Of a stretch of DNA of 64,000 nucleotides, positions 58,901-64,000 are shown one piece after another; position 1 is the first letter of the stretch; every line of letters begins with the position of its first letter. The position numbers and the translations under genes are program-made. The stretch is from Tenggerimyces flavus (GTDB lineage: Bacteria; Actinomycetota; Actinomycetes; Propionibacteriales; Actinopolymorphaceae). The notes under the pieces are model-generated. The model made no database searches, had not been told where the DNA came from, and saw nothing but the letters and a program-made list of their open reading frames with translations. Location of the stretch: assembly GCF_016907715.1 (NCBI RefSeq), contig NZ_JAFBCM010000001.1, forward strand, positions 2,852,001 through 2,916,000, given 5' to 3'.

Positions 58901-59226
58901 AGGTTCCGTTCGAGCTCGTGGTGGCCGGCGTGGTCGTGCGCGGCCGGGCGGACGCGGTCTTCCCGCGCGAGGAGGACGGGGGCGAGGGCATCGAGGTCGT
59001 CGACTGGAAGACCGGCCGCGTGCCGCGCGATCCCGACGAGCTGGCCGTGACGTCGGTGCAGCTGGCGGCGTACCGGCTGGCCTGGTCGCAGCTCACGGGT
59101 CTGCCACTGGAGCAGGTGCGCGCCGCGTTCCACTACGTACGCCAGAACACGACGATCCGACCCGTCGACCTGCTCGACCGCGAAGGCCTGGAAGCTCTGG
59201 TCACCTCGGTGCCGCTCGCTCCGTGA
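55876..59226 (+). CDS. adnB: AdnB-like helicase-nuclease subunit
   Basis: 1116 aa. UvrD-type motor motifs: VAGAGSGKTETMAARVVW (Walker A about 58-65), LGLTFTRKAARELAARI, VVLLDEYQDTSHAQLAML, VGDPCQSIYGWRG, LTVHGAKGLEWDVVFVPG and LAYVAVTRARQLL. The C-terminal nuclease has GTAFHAWLE, RGRADAVFP and IEVVDWKTGR. No Fe-S cysteine set is present, in contrast with AdnA. The ATG at 55876 is preceded by GGGTGGGCAGG and overlaps the mini-gene stop. A 12-bp perfect terminator follows. Confidence 0.94.
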   Translation: MSPRRTVLPDQMPLSWEVDESAPRYSAADLARALGNHPPTPEQAAVIEAPLGPEVVVAGAGSGKTETMAARVVWLVANGLVAPEQVLGLTFTRKAARELAARIRRRLQQLRARGHLGPAGPYDDSTPGDVSVATYDAYAQRIVAEHALRLGREPGTRLVTPAIAWQYATRVVETYDGPMDFVDYAFSTVVDAVLSLHGEMAGHLVTPAQLEDFTQRLIARVKEKPKVARTKGQLHAEVEGALRRQVARVQLLPIVEAFVAEKQRREAVDFADQAALAAQLAEEFPEVGERERDRYSVVLLDEYQDTSHAQLAMLRGLYGGKTAHPIVAVGDPCQSIYGWRGASAATLVAFGEQFRSGTGEAAPTRSLSTSFRNGASVLAVANVLAEPLRSGGLVVPELASHPSTGAGEVLASLHLTVDDEARDVAARINELWTADAPLRSAGGVGRTVAVLVRKRAQIDRIARSLRGYGLPVEVVGVGGLLATPAVTDVVATLRVLSDPSRGDALMRLLTGARWRIGPRDLDGLGRWARRLAAARAAGQPAEAAPEIAVDTSGERRRISADDIDQRSIIDALDALPQEGWFSPAGRRRMTALADELRTLRSRAAQPLVDLVADVVRTLGLDVEVAARTGDVTTSRADLDAFLDVAVGFADSGEGATLTAFLAFLDAADEEERGLEPGQVEIDDERIQVLTVHGAKGLEWDVVFVPGMVEGVLPAARAKDKAWLSDVGALPFPLRGDAAVLPELDVSGAADQGDVKAAFEQFMEDCGERARLEERRLAYVAVTRARQLLICSGYRWDETTKPREPGEYLQEIAAVCAAGAGSLPVWHGTVDVEGGNPVTAEPPSHAWPYDPLDDKRRTEIRAGANLVGLSLAALDSPAPMPQPVLEASYEWHRDVDLLLSERARRAARDEVLVELPERLSVSQLVSLRRDPSALARVIRRPVPRPPNPLARRGTAFHAWLESRFGRPQLLDVDELPGSADEQAEVDSDLEVLQNAFLASEWAEQQPVEVEVPFELVVAGVVVRGRADAVFPREEDGGEGIEVVDWKTGRVPRDPDELAVTSVQLAAYRLAWSQLTGLPLEQVRAAFHYVRQNTTIRPVDLLDREGLEALVTSVPLAP

Positions 59227-59234
59227 CAGGCCGA

Positions 59235-59260
59235 GGGCCGCCTACCGAGGTAGGCGGCCC
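59235..59260. terminator. Bidirectional terminator between adnB and lectin 1
   Basis: GGGCCGCCTACC and GGTAGGCGGCCC form a perfect 12-bp stem with a 2-nt centre, 8 nt after the adnB stop and 20 nt from the lectin stop on the other strand. Confidence 0.88.
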
Positions 59261-59280
59261 AGGTGAGGATCGAACGAGGA

Positions 59281-59772
59281 TCAGTACCAGCTCTGGTACT
59301 TCGAGCCGCCGGCGTAGCACTTGATCGCGCGCAGGCCCTTCCCGCCGGTGTCGTCGAGGCACCTACCCGTGGTCTGGTTCTTGAACTGGATCGTGCCGTC
59401 GTTCCACCGGTGCACGTACCAGCTCTGGAACTTCGAGCGGGCGTCCGAGCCCGGCCAGCAGTTGAACGTCCGCAGTCCGAGGTTGCTGTCGTCGAGGCAC
59501 TTACCGGTCGAGTTGCTCCTCAACTGCCGGGTCTGGTCGCCCCACACGTGGACCTTCCACTGCTGGTAGGACGTGCCGTTGCAGGTGAAGGTGCGGACAC
59601 CGTGGGCGCTGCTGTCGTCGAGACACTTCTTGGTCCACTGGTTCTTGAACGTCTGGGTGGAATCGGCCGAGGCCGAGCCGCCCAGCGCGGCGAAGCTGGC
59701 GACAGCGAGCGCGGTGGTGCCGACCAGCATGGCGAGGCTTCTCACGACGTGCGAGACCTTTGCTCTACTCAT
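59281..59772 (-). CDS. Secreted ricin-type beta-trefoil lectin, lectin 1
   Basis: 163 aa. A signal peptide (SHVVRSLAMLVGTTALAVAS, cleavage near SASA) is followed by a single beta-trefoil of three repeats, each with a KCLDDS or RCLDDT turn and a C-terminal aromatic motif (YQQW, FQSW, YQSW), the ricin QxW signature. Such domains bind galactose, xylan or arabinose polymers. No catalytic domain is attached, unlike most actinobacterial ricin modules. SARP-type heptamers lie 31 nt upstream of the ATG. Lectin 2 at 62821 is a paralogue. Confidence 0.88.
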   Translation of the reverse strand: MSRAKVSHVVRSLAMLVGTTALAVASFAALGGSASADSTQTFKNQWTKKCLDDSSAHGVRTFTCNGTSYQQWKVHVWGDQTRQLRSNSTGKCLDDSNLGLRTFNCWPGSDARSKFQSWYVHRWNDGTIQFKNQTTGRCLDDTGGKGLRAIKCYAGGSKYQSWY

Positions 59773-59802
59773 GCGACGAGCGTCCCGAATGCCCCTTGCG
59801 TG

Positions 59803-59831
59803 GCTCTGACTCCGTTCTGACGCGGTTCTAG
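59803..59831. promoter_or_regulatory. Three SARP-type heptamers upstream of lectin 1
   Basis: GCTCTGA (59803-59809), GTTCTGA (59814-59820) and GTTCTAG (59825-59831) are separated by exactly 4 nt, giving the 11-bp period of known SARP binding sites. They lie 31-59 nt upstream of the lectin 1 ATG. The same arrangement occurs at 63346-63363. Confidence 0.65.
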
Positions 59832-59994
59832 GGCGCGTCTTTCGAATAGCGGTGGTTAAGCGCGCGGCGCTAGGCGCCCGTATGGGTGTGGCGCAGGAGG
59901 AACTCATATTGGTTATATGGGTGACGAATTGCGCCGCGGCCAGACGGGATGCATAGCGTCGCGCGTCAGGCGATATTCGAAAGACGTGCTCTAG
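59828..59994. promoter_or_regulatory. Long-range inverted repeat in the lectin 1/AfsR intergenic region
   Basis: CGTCTTTCGAATA (59836-59848) and its complement TATTCGAAAGACG (59974-59986), extended to CTAG at both outer ends, match at 19 of 21 positions. The left arm includes the end of the third heptamer, and the right arm ends 7 nt before the AfsR -10 box. The two copies could bind one regulator at both promoters. Confidence 0.6.
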
Positions 59995-60001
59995 CGTGGC
60001 C

Positions 60002-60018
60002 TAGATTGGGGCCCGATG
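60002..60018 (+). promoter_or_regulatory. Leaderless promoter -10 box of the AfsR-type gene
   Basis: TAGATT (60002-60007) lies 8 nt upstream of the ATG. GGGG just before the ATG is too close to be a standard ribosome-binding site. Confidence 0.45.
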
Positions 60019-62784
60019 GAGATTCGCGTGCTCGGAACGGTGGAGCTGTGGCACGACGGGGAGCAGACCGTCATCGGTGCCGCCAAGCTGCGCGGACTGC
60101 TCGCCCTCCTCGTCCTGTCGGCGAACCAGGTCGTCCGCCGCGACCAGCTCGTCGACGAGCTCTGGGACGGCAGTCCGCCGCCCTCGGCGACCGGAACCCT
60201 GCAGGCGAACGTCTACCGGCTCCGCAAGCTGCTGGACGACGACCTGCGGCTGGAGACCCGCGAGTCCGGCTATGTCCTGCACGCGCTGGACGGCGTCATC
60301 GACGTCCAGCGCTTCCATCAGTCGGTGGAGGACGCGCACGGCTTGATCGAGGCCGGTGACACGGAGTCCGCGGTCGACACTCTTCGCGACGCCCTGCGGC
60401 TGTGGCGGGGCGAGGCGTTCGCTGACGTCGAGCTGGCGACCGTACGAACGTCCGCCGACACGCTCGGCGAACGGCGCTGGGACGCGACCGAGCTGTACCT
60501 GGCGTCGGTCCTCTCGCTGGGCCGGCACACCGAGGCGCTCGGCGAGCTGGAGGAGTATGTCGCCGCGCACCCGCTGCGCGAACGCGGCTGGGAGCTGTTG
60601 ATCACCGCGCAGTACCAAGCGGGCCGGCAGGCCGAGGCGCTGGACTCGTACCGCCGCGTCCGCGACCTGCTCGACGAGCAGCTGGGTATCGAGCCGGGGC
60701 GCGCGCTCCGCGAGCTCCAGCAGCGCATCCTGAACGCCGACCCCAGCCTCGATCCGCCCGCCGACGACGAGCCGGAACGCGAAGCAGAGCGGATCGTCCC
60801 GCGGCAGCTGCCGACTCCCGTCCGGCATCTCGCCGGCAGGGCCGAGCTGCTGACCCGGCTCGACGAGACCCGCGGCCGGGTCGTGCTGCTGACCGGCAGC
60901 GCCGGGATCGGGAAGACCACGCTGGCCGTGCACTGGGCCGAACGGGTGCACGACCACTTCCCGGACGGCATCCTCTTCCACGACCTGCGCGGCTTCGGGC
61001 CTACCGAGCGGGTCGTCGAGCCGGCCAGCCTGCTGCCGAGTTTGCTCACCGAGCTGGGCGTACCGTCGCGGCAGATTCCACCCGAGGTGGTGGCGCAGTC
61101 GGCGCTGCTGCGCAGCGTGCTGGCCGAACGGAGCGCGCTGCTCGTTCTCGACAACGCCCGCGACGCCGACCAGGTGCGACCGTTGCTGCCCGGTGCGGGC
61201 TCGAGCTCCGCGCTGGTCACGAGCCGCAGGGACCTGTCCGGGCTGGTGACGACGCACGACGCCCGCGCGGAACGGGTCGAGCTGCTGACGGAGAACGACG
61301 CGGCGGAACTGTTGGAGAGTCGCGTCGGCGCGGAGCGCATCGCCGCCGAACCGGCCGCGGTCGCCGACCTGATCGCCGGGTGCGCCGGACTCCCACTCGC
61401 GCTCGCGATCGTCGCCTCCCGCGCGGCCGCCAAGCCGAGCTGGCCGTTGAGCGCGGTCGCCGCCGAGCTGACCGACATCCGCCAGGGGCTGGACGCGTTC
61501 CGGAGCGAGGACCGGTCCGCCGACCTGACCGCCGTTCTCTCCTGGTCCTATCGCGCGCTGACTCAGGAGGCCGCCCAGCTGTTCCGGCTGCTCGGCCTGC
61601 ATCCCGGTCCGGACATCTCGCTCGCGGCCGCCGCCAGCCTCGCGGGCTGGGATCTCGTCGAGACGCGGCGCCTGCTCGACGAGCTCACGACTTGCACCCT
61701 GCTGGACGAGCACGTTCCCGGTCGGTTCTCGTGCCACGATCTGCTGCGCGTGTACGCCGCGGAGCTCGCCAGGGAGCACGACGCCGACGACGTCCGTCAC
61801 ACCGCCATCGGGCGCATGATCGGCCACTACCTCTCCTCCGGGCACGCTGGCGCGATGCTGCTGTCGTCGCGTCGCGACCCGATCAAGCTGGCTCCCGCGG
61901 CACCGGGGGTCGAGCCGGAACCGATGGTCGATCTCGAGCAGACGTTGGACTGGTTCGACACCGAACACCTCGTCCTGCTGGGTGTGGTCGACCTGGCGGC
62001 GTCGCACGGCTACGACGCGCAGTGCTGGCAGGTCGCCTGGACCCTCGTCGACTTCCTGGACTGGCGCGGCCACTGGCAGGACTGGGTGGACACCCAGCAC
62101 GTCGCGCTGGAGGCCGCCCGGAGATCGGACGACCGGCGCGGTGAGGCGACGTCGCACCGCTACCTGGCCAGCGCCGCCACCGAGCTCCGGAACACCGACG
62201 ACGCGTTCGACCATCTGGGCAAGTCGCTGTCCCTTCTTCGCGAGCTCGACGACACTTCCGGCCAGGGATTCGTCCACATCGGTCTCGCCAATGTGCTGGA
62301 GTCGCAGGGTCGGTGGGTCGAGTCGCAAGAGCATGGCGTGCGCGCTCTGGAGCTGTTCCGGAGCGCGGGACATCGCCTGGGCGAGGCGAACGCCCTCAAC
62401 TCGGCGGGCTGGCTGAGCGCCATGCTGGGCGAGTACGACAAGGCGTTGGACTACGGCGAACAGGCGGCCGCGCTCTTCGAGGAGCTGGGCGCGTCGCACG
62501 GTCTGGCCGCGGCCTCGCACACCCTCGGCTACGTGCACCACCGGCGGGGCGACCTCGCACGGGCTGTCGAGACGTACCAACGTTCGCTCGACCTGTACAC
62601 CGCGATCGGCGGTGACAAGTACTACGAGGCGGCCGGGCTGGACAGCCTGGGCGACGCCCACCACGACGCCGGCGACCATGCTGCCGCCCGCGAGATGTGG
62701 CAACGGGCGTTGACGATTCTCGATGAGCTCGGCCATCCGGAAGCGGAGCGAGTACGGGCGAAGGTCGGCGGACCGCCCGGGTAG
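60016..62784 (+). CDS. AfsR/SARP-family transcriptional regulator with NB-ARC and TPR domains
   Basis: 922 aa. The N-terminal OmpR-type winged helix is MEIRVLGTVELWHDGEQTVI with LRGLLALLVLSANQVVRRDQL (about 1-90). The bacterial transcriptional activator domain follows (about 95-240, DVQRFHQSVEDA, LWRGEAFADVE). An NB-ARC/STAND ATPase has LTGSAGIGKTTLA (Walker A near 293-303), LLVLDNARDADQV and the GLPLALAIVASR motif. TPR repeats occupy about 700-910 (ATSHRYLASAATELRN, HTLGYVHHRRGDLARAVETY). It is flanked by two lectin genes, both with SARP heptamers, and is probably their activator. Confidence 0.93.
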   Translation: MEIRVLGTVELWHDGEQTVIGAAKLRGLLALLVLSANQVVRRDQLVDELWDGSPPPSATGTLQANVYRLRKLLDDDLRLETRESGYVLHALDGVIDVQRFHQSVEDAHGLIEAGDTESAVDTLRDALRLWRGEAFADVELATVRTSADTLGERRWDATELYLASVLSLGRHTEALGELEEYVAAHPLRERGWELLITAQYQAGRQAEALDSYRRVRDLLDEQLGIEPGRALRELQQRILNADPSLDPPADDEPEREAERIVPRQLPTPVRHLAGRAELLTRLDETRGRVVLLTGSAGIGKTTLAVHWAERVHDHFPDGILFHDLRGFGPTERVVEPASLLPSLLTELGVPSRQIPPEVVAQSALLRSVLAERSALLVLDNARDADQVRPLLPGAGSSSALVTSRRDLSGLVTTHDARAERVELLTENDAAELLESRVGAERIAAEPAAVADLIAGCAGLPLALAIVASRAAAKPSWPLSAVAAELTDIRQGLDAFRSEDRSADLTAVLSWSYRALTQEAAQLFRLLGLHPGPDISLAAAASLAGWDLVETRRLLDELTTCTLLDEHVPGRFSCHDLLRVYAAELAREHDADDVRHTAIGRMIGHYLSSGHAGAMLLSSRRDPIKLAPAAPGVEPEPMVDLEQTLDWFDTEHLVLLGVVDLAASHGYDAQCWQVAWTLVDFLDWRGHWQDWVDTQHVALEAARRSDDRRGEATSHRYLASAATELRNTDDAFDHLGKSLSLLRELDDTSGQGFVHIGLANVLESQGRWVESQEHGVRALELFRSAGHRLGEANALNSAGWLSAMLGEYDKALDYGEQAAALFEELGASHGLAAASHTLGYVHHRRGDLARAVETYQRSLDLYTAIGGDKYYEAAGLDSLGDAHHDAGDHAAAREMWQRALTILDELGHPEAERVRAKVGGPPG

Positions 62785-62799
62785 GGTGGGCGGCCCGCC
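62767..62799. terminator. Bidirectional terminator between AfsR-type gene and lectin 2
   Basis: GGCGG-a-CCGCCC (62767-62778) and GGGCGG-c-CCGCC (62788-62799) pair around a 9-nt loop. The left arm lies in the last codons of the AfsR-type gene and the loop contains its stop; the right arm is 22 nt from the lectin 2 stop. Confidence 0.78.
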
Positions 62800-62820
62800 G
62801 AGTCCTGTCGAGGTCAGCAC

Positions 62821-63315
62821 TCAGAACCAGCTCTGGAACCTCGAGTTGTCGTTCGAGCCAGGCCAGCACTTGAACGTACGCAGGCCCTTCGAGCTGTCGT
62901 CGAGGCACCTCGCGGTGGCCTTGTTCTGGAACCAGATCGTTCCGTCGTTGAACGTCACCACGCGCCAGCTCTGGAACTTGGTGCTCGCGCTCGAGCCCGG
63001 GTGGCACTGCAGGGTGCGCAGACCCTTGGAGCTGTCGTCCAGGCACTCTCCGGTCCCGATGCTCTTCAGCTGTCGAGACTTGTCGCCCCGGACGTGCACG
63101 TTCCAGTTCTGGGTGATCTTGCCGTTGCAGCTGACGGTCCGCAGGCCCTTGCCGCTGTCGTCGAGACAGCGGCTCGTGGCCTGGTTCTTGAACGTCTGGA
63201 CCGAGTCGGCCGACGCCGCCCCGGTCCACGCGGCGAAGCTGGCGACGCCGAGCACACAGACGCCGATCAACGTGGCAAGACTTCTCATGATGTGCGGAAT
63301 CGGTGTTCTGTTCAT
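62821..63315 (-). CDS. Secreted ricin-type beta-trefoil lectin, lectin 2
   Basis: 164 aa. It has a signal peptide (HIMRSLATLIGVCVLGVASF, cleavage near ASA) and one beta-trefoil with the same three repeats as lectin 1 (RCLDDSGKGLRTVSC, ECLDDSSKGLRTLQC, RCLDDSSKGLRTFKC) and FQSW motifs. The two proteins share most framework positions, so they arose by duplication. There is no catalytic module. The upstream promoter region is conserved with that of lectin 1 over about 50 bp. Confidence 0.88.
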   Translation of the reverse strand: MNRTPIPHIMRSLATLIGVCVLGVASFAAWTGAASADSVQTFKNQATSRCLDDSGKGLRTVSCNGKITQNWNVHVRGDKSRQLKSIGTGECLDDSSKGLRTLQCHPGSSASTKFQSWRVVTFNDGTIWFQNKATARCLDDSSKGLRTFKCWPGSNDNSRFQSWF

Positions 63316-63345
63316 GGATCGAGCGTCGCGAACGCCGCTGGTACG

Positions 63346-63363
63346 GCTCTAGCACCGTTCTAG
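63346..63363. promoter_or_regulatory. Two SARP-type heptamers upstream of lectin 2
   Basis: GCTCTAG (63346-63352) and GTTCTAG (63357-63363), 4-nt spacer and 11-bp period, 31 nt upstream of the lectin 2 ATG, exactly as for lectin 1. Confidence 0.62.
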
Positions 63364-63418
63364 CGCCGCGTTGGTCGTTCTTCGGCTGACTTTCGGCGCG
63401 GGCGCGATGATGGACCAC

Positions 63419-64000
63419 ATGTCCGTGGCCGAGCAGGAGTCGCCCGCCACCGACGCCAAGCGGCCGGAGCCGCGGCGGCGGTTGGTGGGTGTCGACGCGA
63501 CCCGTGGGCTCGCGCTGCTCGGGATGATGGTCGTGCACGTTCTGCCCTCGACGAACGCCGACGGGACGGTTTCCGCCGCGTACCAGCTCACCGGCGGGCG
63601 CGCGGCCGCCACGTTCGCGGTCCTCGCCGGCGTCGGCCTCGCGCTCGCGTCCGGCGGGAACCGGCCCGACCCGAACGGGTTCGCCGCCTCCGTCGCCGTC
63701 CGGGCGCTCGCGATCGGCGCGATCGGGCTGTCGCTCGGATACGTCGACTCCGGCTTGGCCGTGATCCTGCCCTACTACGCGATGTTCTTCCTGCTCAGCA
63801 TCCCGTTGCTCCGGCTGCGCGCACGGACACTGGCCCTCGTCGCGGTCGGCCTGGCGCTCGTCGTTCCCGTGGTCAGCCACCTGCTGCGGGCCGGTCTGCC
63901 CAGCCCGGATCGCGGGAACCCGACGTTCGACCGGCTCATCGGCGACCCGTTCGGGCTGCTGTCCGAGCTCCTGCTGACCGGCTACTACCCGGCGCTCGCC
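63419..64000 (+). CDS. Heparan-alpha-glucosaminide N-acetyltransferase-like membrane protein, 5' part
   Basis: 194 codons are present; the gene runs off the window. MSVAEQESPATDAKRPEPRR precedes RLVGVDATRGLALLGMMVVH, the diagnostic start of the DUF1624/HGSNAT-like membrane acyltransferase group. Later come GGRAAATFAVLAGVGLAL and YVDSGLAVILPYYAMFFLLS. Several membrane helices are seen. Members probably acetylate glycans at the membrane. ATG codons at 63407 and 63410 are alternative starts. It is divergent from lectin 2. Confidence 0.8.
   Translation, partial: MSVAEQESPATDAKRPEPRRRLVGVDATRGLALLGMMVVHVLPSTNADGTVSAAYQLTGGRAAATFAVLAGVGLALASGGNRPDPNGFAASVAVRALAIGAIGLSLGYVDSGLAVILPYYAMFFLLSIPLLRLRARTLALVAVGLALVVPVVSHLLRAGLPSPDRGNPTFDRLIGDPFGLLSELLLTGYYPALA

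Noticed and set aside
55423..59133. Minus-strand open frame of more than 1200 codons opposite adnB
   Set aside because: High-GC antisense frame. It has no family motif and is Arg/Gln/Leu-rich, whereas the plus strand shows a complete helicase-nuclease motif set.

Overview
The window is a GC-rich stretch, roughly 70% G+C by eye, of an actinobacterial chromosome. Many genes start with GTG or TTG, neighbouring genes often share ATGA or GTGA overlaps, and several promoters place a TANNNT -10 box 6-8 nt before the start codon, as leaderless transcripts do. Gene content (AdnA/AdnB, MoeZ, DUF3107, Mrp/DUF1003/MgtE_N, a SARP/AfsR regulator, secreted chitin-active enzymes) fits a soil actinomycete. 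I would guess Propionibacteriales or a relative, with low confidence. No tRNA, rRNA, phage, IS transposase or CRISPR array was seen.

Layout. 1-5.7 kb: end of a MarR regulator, a repeat-rich gap, mrp, a PPOX flavoprotein, an LLM monooxygenase and a secreted metzincin-like protease. 5.7-12.7 kb (minus strand): DUF1003 protein, MgtE_N/CBS protein, amidohydrolase, S9 peptidase, TrmB/LuxR-type regulator. 12.8-19.6 kb: YtcJ-like amidohydrolase, M14-like peptidase, ArsR-AHSA1 pair, CorA, GSP17M-like membrane protein, histidine phosphatase. 19.6-24.9 kb (minus strand): VOC, Nudix, RecB-like nuclease, MarC, PHP phosphoesterase, DUF6758. 25-29.5 kb: alpha/beta hydrolase, L,D-transpeptidase, DEAD-box helicase, ferritin-like protein, GlsB-like protein. 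29.8-35.8 kb: AA10 LPMO plus GH18 chitinase, then a heterodimeric ABC exporter pair. 35.8-44.8 kb: DUF3107, TetR, LigD-type polymerase, S33 peptidase, aldo/keto reductase, an unusual cytochrome b-like protein, FAD oxidoreductase, dienelactone-hydrolase-like protein. 44.9-49 kb: second ABC exporter pair and RNase H. 49-59 kb: MoeZ, alkyltransferase-like protein, deoxyribosyltransferase-like protein, AdnA and AdnB. 59-64 kb: two ricin-type lectin genes on either side of an AfsR-type regulator, and the start of an acyltransferase-like membrane protein.

Most informative signals. (a) Intergenic gaps, mostly at 3' ends of genes, carry several families of multi-copy palindromic elements. One family has three mutually complementary arms that change together from copy to copy. 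(b) A 107-bp tandem duplication at the adnA/adnB junction creates a 36-codon mini-gene carrying a second copy of the Fe-S cysteine motif and keeps start/stop coupling. (c) Heptamer direct repeats with an 11-bp period, the known SARP operator layout, lie exactly 31 nt upstream of both lectin genes, which flank a SARP/AfsR gene. (d) The cytochrome b-like protein lacks one of its two heme-ligand pairs and the acidic Qo-site residue.

Functionally, the window mixes a conserved DNA repair, RNA and metal-homeostasis backbone (mrp-DUF1003-MgtE_N-CorA; DEAD helicase-ferritin-DUF3107-TetR-MoeZ-ATL-AdnAB, an order that from memory resembles mycobacterial blocks) with accessory insertions for extracellular polymer degradation, export and secreted lectins.
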